Origin: Spirosoma agri
Lineage (GTDB): Bacteria; Bacteroidota; Bacteroidia; Cytophagales; Spirosomataceae
Direction: 5' to 3'
DNA length: 64,000 bases
Assembly: GCF_010747415.1 (NCBI RefSeq)
Contig: NZ_JAAGNZ010000005.1
Coordinates: 100,081 to 164,080 of the forward strand
Positions 27,852 through 35,923 of this stretch are shown one piece after another. The number at the start of each line of letters is the position of its first letter. The stretch's first letter is position 1. Both the position numbers and the translations under genes were made by a program. The notes beneath the pieces are model-generated. The model was not told the DNA's origin. It was given only the letters and a program-made list of their open reading frames with translations, and searched no databases.

Positions 27852-28487
27852 ATGAGTTATAGTCAGAAGTTACTGTTTGTTATCGCTTTATTGAGCAGTA
27901 GCGTTGCGTTCGGGCAACTAACAGAAGATCCTGAAGATCGCCGGGATCAGGGCAAAGACCCGCTTAAAACACAAACTGTAGACGGGCAGCCCTTGCCGTT
28001 TTCGCAACGACTGCGGTTTGGTGGTGGCATCAACGGATTTCGTTTCGGCAATCCGTTCAGTCTCGGTGTTTCGCCAGTTATCGCGTATCAAGCCACTGAG
28101 CACCTGATCGTTGGGATTGGTGGAACATACAATTATACGCGTTACAAGCCTTATTTTAATGGCGTTGGTAACGTTGGCGGACAGACCTATAACCAGTATG
28201 GTGGCAGAGCGTTTGCTATGTACGAATTTATTCCATCCATACTGCCCAATCTCTATTTACACGGAGAAATAGAGAACAGTACGGTTCAGCAAAAGATCGA
28301 TGGCGTCGGTGGTAGCTATACCGGACAGGTGACCGCACCACTGGTTGGCGTTACGTATTCGCAGCCAATATCGCGTCGGTTCGGGGTGAACCTGACCGCG
28401 CTGTATAACCTGAATTATGATGCTAATGCGGGTCTATCTCAATATGTATACGGCAGCCCGCTTGTTATTCGGCTGTCGTTCTTCTAG
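27852..28487 (+). CDS. Secreted beta-barrel-like hypothetical protein
   Basis: 211 aa. Signal peptide MSYSQKLLFVIALLSSSVAFGQ, then a charged linker (EDPEDRRDQGKDPLK) and alternating strands rich in G, Y and F (RFGGGINGFRFG, LIVGIGGTYNYTRY, LVIRLSFF at the end). The pattern suggests an outer-membrane barrel of eight or so strands. The linker-plus-barrel layout is common in Cytophagales, but no function is known. It ends at a strong hairpin facing the truncated SGNH gene. Confidence 0.65.
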   Translation: MSYSQKLLFVIALLSSSVAFGQLTEDPEDRRDQGKDPLKTQTVDGQPLPFSQRLRFGGGINGFRFGNPFSLGVSPVIAYQATEHLIVGIGGTYNYTRYKPYFNGVGNVGGQTYNQYGGRAFAMYEFIPSILPNLYLHGEIENSTVQQKIDGVGGSYTGQVTAPLVGVTYSQPISRRFGVNLTALYNLNYDANAGLSQYVYGSPLVIRLSFF

Positions 28488-28506
28488 AGTAAGCATCCTC
28501 TAAGGC

Positions 28507-28541
28507 AAAGAAGGCGTTTCCCATCCGGAGACGCCTTCTTT
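28507..28541. terminator. Bidirectional terminator
   Basis: AAAGAAGGCGTTTCC pairs with GGAGACGCCTTCTTT (one G-U pair) around a 5-base loop, between the converging barrel gene and SGNH remnant. Confidence 0.8.
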
Positions 28542-28551
28542 GTTTAAATCC

Positions 28552-29095
28552 TTACTGAATTTTGGCCCAGATCAGTTCCGCAATTCGATCCATTCCTGAA
28601 TCGTTCGGATGCGCTGCCACGCCCGGATTCGTATACTGGCTGGCGAAATACTGCCCCTGACCGACCATACAGCTTAAATCAACGAGCGTATGGCCTTTTT
28701 CCGCCGTCACTTTTCGTATAACAGCGTCGGTTTGTGGCCGATACCAGACACTTGTTGTTATAACGATCTTCACCGGCTGGCCGTATGTAGCCAGTCGATC
28801 CAGAAGCTGCTGAAACTGTGACTCGAAATGACGGCTCTGAACGTCATCATCGGCTACGTTTTCACCGAGTCGGACAATGATTAAATCGGGCTTGATCTGT
28901 TGCAGCGGAGCGTTGAATTCATCGATGCTGTAGGTGGCCTTACCGTAATCGCGTTCGAAATCGACACCCAGCTGAAGATTGACGCTCGCTGGTGGGTAAA
29001 GTTTTGTAAAATGACCCGAGAGCAGATGAACAAAATCTTTTTCGGGGGCCGATGCCGCCGTCCCATTCGTATTGTCTTGCGGGCTGGGGTCACCT
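28552..29095 (-). pseudogene. SGNH/GDSL hydrolase remnant, N-terminus lost
   Basis: Minus-strand reading frame of about 180 codons that has no ATG and is closed upstream by a TAG near 29112. The readable part starts around TAASAPEKDFVHLL and runs through a YGKATYSIDEFN segment and LIIVRLGEN to HPNDSGM and the stop at 28552. These correspond to the later blocks of an SGNH hydrolase, including the C-terminal catalytic histidine region, but the N-terminal GDS block with the nucleophile serine is missing. The only conventional start is a GTG at 28773, which would give a 73-residue fragment. The break coincides with the start of the MBOAT fragment on the other strand. Confidence 0.7.
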
Positions 29096-29211
29096 CCGTT
29101 CGACTGCTTCTAGACACGGTGTATGTGTTGGGATTGGCGGGTTTGTTCGTGATGGCCGTGTCTTACCTGGCCGCTGATACGTATAACCCGTTTATCTATT
29201 TCCGATTCTAA
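29090..29211 (+). pseudogene. 3' remnant of an MBOAT-family acyltransferase gene
   Basis: The frame read from about 29090 to the TAA at 29209-29211 gives TSVRLLLDTVYV, a membrane segment (VLGLAGLFVMAVSYLA) and the ending NPFIYFRF. This resembles the C-terminal end of MBOAT (AlgI-like) O-acyltransferases of Bacteroidota. Upstream the frame is simply the antisense of the SGNH remnant, so most of the MBOAT gene is absent. An AlgX/AlgJ-like gene follows, the usual partner of an MBOAT protein, which supports the identification. Confidence 0.55.
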
Positions 29212-29289
29212 CCAGTGCCTTGGCTGCCGTTTAAAACACCCCGATTCATGACCGCATGACGGTAAAAACTGAAAGAGCGCTCCTGCTTT

Positions 29290-30399
29290 ATGATAACACG
29301 AATACGACTCAAACTGACTGCTTTTCTCTTTGCTGTCCTGCTGTTTTTACCCGGTGTCGACCAGCTTCTGGGACTTTCGGCGCGATTCAGTAGTACTGAG
29401 AACCGTCAGCTGAGGCCGATGCCTTCGTTACACTTTCCGCACGTTCGCAGTTTTGCGCATCAGTTCGATCCTTATTACAAAGAGAATTTTGGCTGGCGAA
29501 ATGCACTGTTCTATCTCTACAGCCGCTGGAAGTTCTGTGTGTTGGGCGTATCGCCATTACCGGAAAAAGTAGTAATAGGGAAGAAGGGCTGGCTTTTTTT
29601 AGGGAATACGGGCAACAACGTGCTGGACCAGCATCGCGGATTATAACCGCTTTCGGTCGATTCTGCCCGACTCATCGCCAGTCATCTGGTGCAGCGTCAG
29701 CAGGAGCTAAAGCAACAGGGAGTAGAGTTGTATGTGCTGGTTGCACCAGATTCGCATACCATTTACAGTGAGTACTTGCCAGACTATCTACATCAACAGC
29801 CGGCGGTCTCCCGACTGGATAGGCTTAAGCAGGAAGTAGCCAAAACGGATCTGCACTTTACCGATCTTCGGGATACACTCCGGATCGCTAAACGCAGTCA
29901 CGTCGTTTATTATCAGACAGATACCCACTGGAACGAGTATGGAACGCTGGTGGGCTGCGCGACTCTGCTCAAAGCCGTTAAACAGAATCGACTTAGTTTG
30001 CCGCCCGTTCGACTATCGAATTACCGTATTGAAAAGCAGCAACGTGGCGTTTCCGGCGATCTGATTAACATGCTGATGCTCCAGGATCGGTATCCGACCG
30101 ATAGGTTCTGCTATGCCATTAAACCCGTTCCCAACTATATGGGTCGGCAGGTTTCCGTTGTACTGGATAAGGAGACGGCTCTGCCTTCCACACGGTTCAT
30201 GGGGGCTGGCTCCGACAAATTATTGCTGATCGGTGATTCATTCAGTGAAGGGATGATGCAGTACCTCGCCGGCTACTTTCACGAATCGTATTTTGTCCGT
30301 GACAGTAAGCTAGACCGTTCTCTGGTGAAGACGGAACACCCGGCTATTGTCGTTATCGAGATCGTAGAACGCAACATCAGCCAACTGGCCAGATTCTGA
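29290..30399 (+). pseudogene. AlgX/AlgJ-like SGNH acetyltransferase gene with in-frame stop
   Basis: Two halves (29290-29646 and 29689 onward) lie in the same frame; only a TAA at 29644-29646 separates them. Reading through it gives one protein of about 369 residues: N-terminal membrane anchor (LTAFLFAVLLFLPGV), STENRQL, FDPYYKENFGWR, GWLFLGNTGNNVLDQHRG, then PLSVDSARLIASHLVQ, YYQTDTHWNEYG (catalytic D-x-H) and LLIGDSFSEGM (Ser block). These are the marks of the DHHW/AlgX-AlgJ family, which work with MBOAT proteins to O-acetylate exported polysaccharides. A TAT or TAC tyrosine codon changed to TAA would explain the break. Catalytic residues all lie downstream of the stop. Confidence 0.8.
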
Positions 30400-30929
30400 A
30401 GCGTTTCCACTTGCTTCATTGACCCAGTAGTCAGTCAGCCGCTTTTTCGGCGATTCAGGCCTGTTTTGCCGCACGGTTGGTCGTCCGATGTCCATTAATC
30501 GTTGCCTGCGGCTCGATTCAGAAGACCCAGTCGACGGCTGCGCCATGAAGTTTTGCGCAAGCCGCCAGAATCCGTAGTTCCATTTTTATGTCTGGTCCAC
30601 CTGTCTCCAGAAGCAGAACAGACACGGAAGAATCGGCAGAACGTCTATTCCAATGATGATGTAATCGAAGATTATGGTGAATGGGTGTAGTTTACTTTAT
30701 TATTAAGGTACGATTAAATTGTCTTAAAATTATTCCAACGCCTATCTGTACCAGCTTGGCTGGGAATTGTTGTCATGTCGTTTCCAAATTCGAAAAACGC
30801 GTTTAAAAGAATTCTTAAACAAAGGCCAAAGATTCCAACTTTTCAGAGGAATGGAAGGCTGTTTCTCGTGGATGACGGCCAAAACCAGCACCTTAAAATA
30901 CGATAGAACTACTTAATGAAAGGAAACGT
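30400..30929. other. Region without a recognised gene
   Basis: 530 bases after the broken acetyltransferase gene. A 62-codon frame (30502-30690, TTG start) ends in an acidic tail (YSNDDVIEDYGEWV) that looks protein-like, but it has no ATG, family or promoter I recognise; it may be the end of a decayed gene. The stretch 30690-30930 is AT-rich and carries a possible ribosome site (AAAGGAAA) just before the gene at 30930. Confidence 0.35.
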
Positions 30930-31736
30930 ATGGACAAAATACGTGTACTGGCAACTGGCTTACGCTTTCCCGAAGGTCCGGTTTTTGACGAAACCGGTTG
31001 CCTGTGGTGTGTAGAGCAGGAGGGGGAAGGCTTGTTTTGCCGGAACTTAAATGGAGAAATACTACGAGTTCCAACGGGCGGAAGGCCCAACGGAGCAACC
31101 GTTCGCGATGGCTATGTGTGGTTTTGTGACTCAGGGCAGCATGCAATCCGACGGCTAACGATCAGCTCAAAAGAGGTAGAGACAGTACTTGATCGAATCG
31201 GGGCAGACCCGCTGCAATGGCCTAATGATCTGCACTTCGATCAACGGGGGAATTTATTGTTTACATGCCCCGGTTCTTCCGAAGACGACATGCCGGGCTA
31301 CGTGGCTGCCTATTCGCCGGATGGTTTGGTTGAGATCGTTGCTGATGAACTCAATTACCCGAACGGATTGACGTTGTTGCCGGGTAGTCAGACATTGCTC
31401 ATTTGTGAAACGCACAAGCAGCGTATCTGGCAGGGCTATTGGGACGAAGAAAGCTTGAGCTGGGAGAATATTAGCGTCTGGACAACCGTGATCGATGTTC
31501 CGGATGGCGATTCAATTCCCGGACCCGATGGGCTGACGGTTGGTCCGGATGGTGACGTGTACGTAGCAGTTTTTGGGGCCGGGCTGATCAGGGTGTTTTC
31601 GGCGGATGGATACTTTAAACGGGACATTACGTTACCGGGACAAAACCCGTCCAATTGTGCGTTCGATCCGTCGGGTGAGCTGGGGCTGATTGTCACTGAA
31701 ACAGAGCGGGGTGAACTGCTAAGTATCACATGGTGA
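30930..31736 (+). CDS. SMP-30/gluconolactonase/LRE family protein
   Basis: 268 aa, cytoplasmic (no signal). Six-bladed propeller with the four metal-ligand blocks in order: RFPEGPVFD (Glu near residue 17), WPNDLHF, YPNGLTL and GPDGLTVG. These residues hold the divalent metal of gluconolactonases, which open sugar lactones. The closest enzymatic role is hydrolysis of an aldonolactone, but family members act on varied lactones. The gene is preceded by AAAGGAAAC, a rare ribosome-site-like sequence here, and ends at a 29-bp hairpin. Confidence 0.88.
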   Translation: MDKIRVLATGLRFPEGPVFDETGCLWCVEQEGEGLFCRNLNGEILRVPTGGRPNGATVRDGYVWFCDSGQHAIRRLTISSKEVETVLDRIGADPLQWPNDLHFDQRGNLLFTCPGSSEDDMPGYVAAYSPDGLVEIVADELNYPNGLTLLPGSQTLLICETHKQRIWQGYWDEESLSWENISVWTTVIDVPDGDSIPGPDGLTVGPDGDVYVAVFGAGLIRVFSADGYFKRDITLPGQNPSNCAFDPSGELGLIVTETERGELLSITW

Positions 31737-31744
31737 GCAACTTG

Positions 31745-31806
31745 CACTAGTTTATAAGCAGAAAAGGGAATCATAGCTGATTCCCTTTTCTGCTTATAAA
31801 CTAGTG
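31745..31806. terminator. Very long perfect hairpin between convergent genes
   Basis: A 29-bp perfect stem: the left arm is 31745-31773 (begins CACTAGTTTATAAGC) and the right arm 31778-31806, with a 4-base loop. The core contains AGAAAAGGGAATCA and its complement, supplying A/T runs in both directions. It lies between the SMP-30 gene and psd. Confidence 0.85.
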
Positions 31807-31819
31807 GTAAACTTGGTTC

Positions 31820-32485
31820 CTACTTATGTAATTCAGCCAGAACGGTGACGCCACCTTTCATGCGATCACCAATCTTTACCTTGACGTCAGCGTCGAGAGG
31901 GACAAAAACGTCAACTCGTGATCCGAATTTGATGAACCCCATCTCCTCACCCTGATGAACAGGCTGTCCTTCCCGAACATACCAGATGATGCGTCGGGCC
32001 ACCGCACCGGCAATTTGGCGAAATAGGACTTCTACACCGTTGGCCAGTTCAATAACTACGGTCGTGCGCTCGTTTTCGGTGCTGGATTTAGGATGCCAGG
32101 CTACTAGGTATTTGCCCGGATAGTACTTGAAATAGCGGACAATGCCCGTGACCGGATTTCGATTGACGTGTACGTTGAGCGGAGACATAAAGATCGAAAT
32201 TTGCCGCCGGTTGGACTTGAAATATTCGTCTTCGCTGGTCTCCTCAATAACGACAACTGTACCATCGGCAGGTGCAATCACCTGGGACTCATGAAAGGTT
32301 AATTCCCTGGTTGGAACGCGAAAGAACTGTACGATCAACCCGAACAGAATTAAACTGGCTATGACCAACAACACGATAGCTGTCGTGTTATCGGAGAACA
32401 GAAAGAAGTAGGCCAGCAAATCCAGAGCCAGCAAAACCAGCCCTGTCGTGATCATTATGGTGTAACCTTCGCGGTGTAAGCGCAT
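31820..32485 (-). CDS. psd: Phosphatidylserine decarboxylase family protein
   Basis: 221 aa, the short form common in Bacteroidota and Alphaproteobacteria. Two membrane segments at the N-terminus (residues 10-55) are followed by the decarboxylase domain: FMSPLNVHVNRNPVTG, GVEVLFRQIAGAVARRI and GFIKFGSRVDVFVP. Family members self-cleave at the Gly-Ser in FGSR (near residue 188) to create the pyruvoyl cofactor. It makes phosphatidylethanolamine at the inner membrane; the partner synthase PssA is not in the window. Confidence 0.92.
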   Translation of the reverse strand: MRLHREGYTIMITTGLVLLALDLLAYFFLFSDNTTAIVLLVIASLILFGLIVQFFRVPTRELTFHESQVIAPADGTVVVIEETSEDEYFKSNRRQISIFMSPLNVHVNRNPVTGIVRYFKYYPGKYLVAWHPKSSTENERTTVVIELANGVEVLFRQIAGAVARRIIWYVREGQPVHQGEEMGFIKFGSRVDVFVPLDADVKVKIGDRMKGGVTVLAELHK

Positions 32486-32590
32486 AGAAAGAACGTAGAC
32501 GTTAAATGATGAACAGGAGACGAGAGACTTGCATCACTGGTTCGCCTGTAATCCAGCGTATTCTATCTAACGTCTATTTAAGCCACAAAG

Positions 32591-33871
32591 TTAATAGCCC
32601 CCGCGGAATTTATACGTACTGGAGACTTTATCAATGGCTACAATATAGGCCGCTAAGCGCAAAGGAACCTGAAACCGCTGTGATGTTTCGAATACACGGT
32701 CGAAGGCATCTTTCATCGCCCGATCGGCCCGGCGATTGACGCGGTCCAGTGTCCATTTGTAACCGATGCGGTTCTGAACCCACTCAAAATAAGAGACCGT
32801 AACACCACCGGCATTGGCCAGAATGTCGGGTACCACCAGAATCCCTTTGCTATTTATTATCTCGTCCGCCGACGCTGAAGTTGGCCCATTGGCTCCTTCA
32901 ACAATCATTCGGGCCTGAATCGAAGCCGCGTTATCGTCAGTAATGACATCTTCCTTGGCCGCTGGCACCAGCACGTCGACGGCCAGTGACAGCAGTTCTT
33001 CGTTCGATATTTTTTCTGCCCCGCCGAATCCCTCGAGCGTGCCTTTATTCCCGTTCCGATAGGCTACGGCTGCGGTAATATCGATGCCGGCTGCGTTGTA
33101 ATAACCACCGGAAATATCACTGACGGCTACCACCGTAACACCCCGTTCGTGAAGCAGTTCAGCCGCAAACGAGCCGACATTGCCAAATCCCTGTATAGCT
33201 GCTGTAGCCCGGTATGGATTCATCCGGAGTTTATCCATAGCAGACAGGGCGGCTACCGTAACACCGCGACCGGTGGCCTCCGTACGGCCCAGCGAACCGC
33301 CCAGCACCAGGGGTTTACCGGTAACTACATTGTTGACCGTCATGCCCTTCGCTTTTGAATATTCGTCAACAATCCAGGCCATTTCGCGTGGACCCGTGCC
33401 CATGTCAGGCGCTGGAATGTCGCGGTCAGGACCAAACACGTCGAGCATCGCAACGGTGTACTGCCGGATAAGCCGCTCAATTTCTCCCGCCGACATGTCG
33501 CGTGGGTTACAGGCAATGCCCCCTTTAGCACCGCCGTAAGGAATGTCGACAACGGCGCATTTCCAGGTCATCCAGGCGGCCAGCGCTCGAACTTCGTTCA
33601 GGTTGACGCCCGGATCGAGCCGAATGCCTCCCTTGGACGGTCCTAGAATGTTGGAGTGAATAACCCGGTAACCTTCAAACACTTTGATGGCTCCATTGTC
33701 CATCGTAACAGGGAGGCCGACAATGACTTGCCGGGCCGGTACTTTCAGAATATCGTACATTTCGTCCGAAATGCCCAGCAGACGGGCAGCCGCGTCGAAG
33801 CGCGACATCATGGACTCAAGGGGATTCTCTTTATCTTTTATTGGGGCTGGTTCAATGTATGCCATGGCCAT
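32591..33871 (-). CDS. gdhA: Glu/Leu/Phe/Val dehydrogenase
   Basis: 426 aa. The substrate domain includes GGIRLDPGVNLNEVRALAAWMTWKCAVVDIPYGGAKGGI (shown here by its ends: GGIRLDP and GGAKGGI, the latter with the catalytic lysine), then PAPDMGT, and the NAD(P) domain IQGFGNVGSFAAELL. Length and motifs fit the hexameric glutamate dehydrogenase of the GdhA/RocG type, which links glutamate and 2-oxoglutarate. It starts at the double Met (M-A-M); ATG 33865 is an alternative. Its promoter box lies at 33919-33926. Confidence 0.92.
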   Translation of the reverse strand: MAMAYIEPAPIKDKENPLESMMSRFDAAARLLGISDEMYDILKVPARQVIVGLPVTMDNGAIKVFEGYRVIHSNILGPSKGGIRLDPGVNLNEVRALAAWMTWKCAVVDIPYGGAKGGIACNPRDMSAGEIERLIRQYTVAMLDVFGPDRDIPAPDMGTGPREMAWIVDEYSKAKGMTVNNVVTGKPLVLGGSLGRTEATGRGVTVAALSAMDKLRMNPYRATAAIQGFGNVGSFAAELLHERGVTVVAVSDISGGYYNAAGIDITAAVAYRNGNKGTLEGFGGAEKISNEELLSLAVDVLVPAAKEDVITDDNAASIQARMIVEGANGPTSASADEIINSKGILVVPDILANAGGVTVSYFEWVQNRIGYKWTLDRVNRRADRAMKDAFDRVFETSQRFQVPLRLAAYIVAIDKVSSTYKFRGGY

Positions 33872-33918
33872 AGTTTTACTTCACGCTAATAAACCATTTC
33901 TGTTAATGAAGTGTGTTG

Positions 33919-33926
33919 CAAAATTA
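33919..33926 (-). promoter_or_regulatory. -7 box (TAATTTTG) for gdhA
   Basis: On the minus strand TAATTTTG matches the consensus 47 bases before the gdhA ATG. Confidence 0.5.
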
Positions 33927-34127
33927 ACAAAAGCGCTGTATTATTATGAAAACTATATTTATTCTAAAATTAATCTAATATAAAAATCCCAATAATAATT
34001 TACCCCTATACGTATTGCCAAAATTGTAATATACTGATAGTAGCCACTACAAAAGAAAAATCGGTAATTGGTTATTATGACAACTTGATAAAAATTTACA
34101 GAAAACACATTCTTACTCAGTGGTACA

Positions 34128-34158
34128 TTGAAAATCAGCGTAGAAAGCGTTAATTTTG
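34128..34158 (+). promoter_or_regulatory. Full Bacteroidota promoter: TTG-N20-TAATTTTG
   Basis: TTG at 34128-34130 and TAATTTTG at 34151-34158, 20 bases apart. The -7 box overlaps the TTG at 34156 that would open the longest frame, which argues that translation really begins at the ATG at 34198. Confidence 0.7.
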
Positions 34159-34197
34159 AGAATTAGTACACACCCTGTCTATTACCAGCTATTAACT

Positions 34198-34584
34198 ATG
34201 GTTCAGGAAGAAAAGAACCGCTACTCGGAGGATGACCTGAAAGAGTTTGAAATCTTGATCGGTCGGAAACTGGAAGCAACCCGTAGTGAGTTGAATTATA
34301 TTAAGGAGACACTCAGCAAACGCAATGATAGTGGCACGGATAATACATCCGGCAATTCTAAATTGCTCGAAGATGGTGCCGACACCAGCGAACGTGAAAA
34401 CCTTAGTCAATTAGCAGCCAGATTGCAGAAATTTACGCAACAACTTGATGCCGCTATGGTGCGGATCAAAAACGGGACATACGGTGTTTGCAAGGATACC
34501 GGAAAATTGATTCCGAAAGAGCGTCTGCGAGCTGTACCGCACACGCAGCAGACAATCGAGGCCAAGTTGCGCCAGTCGAACTAG
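34198..34584 (+). CDS. TraR/DksA-family protein
   Basis: 128 aa from the ATG at 34198. The coiled-coil hairpin typical of DksA spans about residues 10-80, with the D-G-A-D-T-S-E tip (EDGADTSERENLSQL), and the C-terminal finger is degenerate: GVCKDTGKLIPKERLRAVP has one cysteine instead of four. This one-cysteine form is usual in Bacteroidota. DksA-type proteins enter the RNA polymerase secondary channel and modify initiation, with ppGpp in Proteobacteria; whether this form does so is not known. Confidence 0.85.
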   Translation: MVQEEKNRYSEDDLKEFEILIGRKLEATRSELNYIKETLSKRNDSGTDNTSGNSKLLEDGADTSERENLSQLAARLQKFTQQLDAAMVRIKNGTYGVCKDTGKLIPKERLRAVPHTQQTIEAKLRQSN

Positions 34585-34899
34585 CGTTTGCTAACCAAAT
34601 CATCTAGCCAGTCTGTCGCCGATCAGGGTGTACAGATAGTTTGCTGACGTCTAAACACACGTAATTAGAAAGGTCTGGTGGCTAGTCCATCGGACCTTTT
34701 TGTTTTCTGAAAACGGTTAAAACGCTAAAGAAACTCACGGTCATTCGACGCATGGATTGGATGAACCCTCCAGCCAGTGTAAAAAGAAAGGCAACTAGTT
34801 GGCATAACAAGGATAGGATTAGGCCTTAACGCTATAATTTCTAAACAAAATGAGCGGTTTTTGGTAAATAACGCAGAGTAAAACTAAAAATCGACAATC
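34585..34899. other. Intergenic region with a terminator
   Basis: 315 bases. It holds the terminator at 34667-34701 and otherwise no gene or exact promoter box. Confidence 0.5.
34667..34701 (+). terminator. Terminator after the DksA-like gene
   Basis: AAAGGTC pairs with GACCTTT with a T-run following; the loop contains a second GG/CC pairing. Confidence 0.65.
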
Positions 34900-35325
34900 A
34901 TGCTGGAACGCCTTGAAGAAGTTCGGGAAAATATATTCCGCTATCTGGAGGCTCGCATCGAGTTATTCACGCTCGAAACAAGGAGCAAAGTGGAGGAAGG
35001 GGTTGTAGTAGGGATTCATGGCGTCGTATTGGCGCTCTTGGGTACTATGACGCTTATATTCTTATTTAGTCTGCTGGCCGCGTACCTGAACGAGGTAACC
35101 GACAGCCGGTATTTGGGTTTTCTGATCGTAGCCGTCTTTTTTCTTGTGTTAACTATAATCTGGGCGACCGCCAGTAATTTCGTTAAATCGAAAATTAGGG
35201 TAGCTGCTTATAGCGCCATTAAAAAAAGTCAGGAAAAAAAGACAGAGGAAAAATCGGAAGCTGTCCACGACCTGATGGAAAAAACACGGGCGAGTTTGAA
35301 CGAAAGTGGTCGCCTACCTCGGTAA
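34900..35325 (+). CDS. Phage holin family (DUF1469) membrane protein
   Basis: 141 aa. A short amphipathic N-terminus (RENIFRYLEARIELFTLETRSKVEEG) leads into two membrane segments (residues 45-68 and 76-100), then a lysine-rich cytoplasmic tail. It matches the Phage_holin_3_6 (DUF1469, YqjE-like) family. Despite the name these are host proteins, often near envelope-stress or cell-wall genes; there is no phage gene around it. It is followed 58 bases later by another small membrane protein, probably in one transcript. Confidence 0.75.
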   Translation: MLERLEEVRENIFRYLEARIELFTLETRSKVEEGVVVGIHGVVLALLGTMTLIFLFSLLAAYLNEVTDSRYLGFLIVAVFFLVLTIIWATASNFVKSKIRVAAYSAIKKSQEKKTEEKSEAVHDLMEKTRASLNESGRLPR

Positions 35326-35383
35326 CCGAAAAGAGTTAACCTATTAATTACAAGCTACATACCTTACGTTAAGGAAACAGATT

Positions 35384-35923
35384 ATGGAAGATCCTAAGGT
35401 TTTTTTTGCTGATACAACCGCCCGACGGGCGCAGTTGATGGCCGCGACTGAGCGATTCAAATCGTCAATTACCGACAGTGTTGATACAATAAAAGATGAT
35501 GCTGCTGAAGTTGGTAAAACGGCTGCATTTGTAGCAGGTGTTGGTTTAGCCGTATATTTGGTAGTAAATGCCATTCTGCCTAAGTCGGATGAGTACCGGT
35601 ACGCCGAAAAATACGGAGAACCGGATGACGATGATTTCAGCTACTATGAGGAGCATGAAACCGAAGGAGGGCCATCGGCGTACCCAACTCGTAAGGCAAT
35701 AAAGCAGCAGGCGGAAAAGACACAAAAAACAGCGGCCACGAGTGGCTTAATCGGTGGTTTGATAACTACCGTGTTAACAAATATTGCCCGCGAGCAGCTA
35801 ACCGGCTTTTTAGCCCGTATCCGTCAGAATAATGCGATCAACCCAACCGCAGACCCCACGATTGGAAGCGAATACCACCAGAAGGCACCCACTCGGCCTG
35901 CAGACTATACTACGGACTTATAA
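35384..35923 (+). CDS. Hypothetical membrane-associated protein (holin partner)
   Basis: 179 aa. N-terminal helical segment (AATERFKSSITDSVDTIKDDAAEVGKTA is its start-to-end span), one hydrophobic segment (AFVAGVGLAVYLVVNAILP, about residues 49-67), an acidic stretch (EPDDDDFSYYEEHETEGG) and a second weakly hydrophobic region (SGLIGGLITTVLTNIA). No named family recognised; such proteins commonly follow a DUF1469 gene in this phylum (inference). Its last 92 bases overlap the frame of the GGGP synthase gene. Confidence 0.65.
   Translation: MEDPKVFFADTTARRAQLMAATERFKSSITDSVDTIKDDAAEVGKTAAFVAGVGLAVYLVVNAILPKSDEYRYAEKYGEPDDDDFSYYEEHETEGGPSAYPTRKAIKQQAEKTQKTAATSGLIGGLITTVLTNIAREQLTGFLARIRQNNAINPTADPTIGSEYHQKAPTRPADYTTDL

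Larger units (their letters stand above)
33872..34197. other. AT-rich divergent promoter region
   Basis: 326 AT-rich bases between gdhA and the DksA-like gene. It carries one promoter per direction (33919-33926 minus; 34128-34158 plus) and no ORF. The 33940-34010 stretch is almost wholly A/T and may bend. Confidence 0.6.

Noticed and set aside
28900..29211. 103-codon plus-strand frame taken as a gene
   Set aside because: Its first two thirds are the antisense of the SGNH remnant; only the end from about 29090 looks like real protein (MBOAT C-terminus), so it is reported as a remnant.
34156..34197. Longer start (TTG) for the DksA-like gene
   Set aside because: The TTG is inside the TAATTTTG promoter box, so it would not be transcribed as coding sequence.
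34900..35325. Holin-like protein as evidence of a prophage
   Set aside because: The DUF1469 family is chromosomal despite its name, and no phage structural, integrase or lysis genes are nearby.
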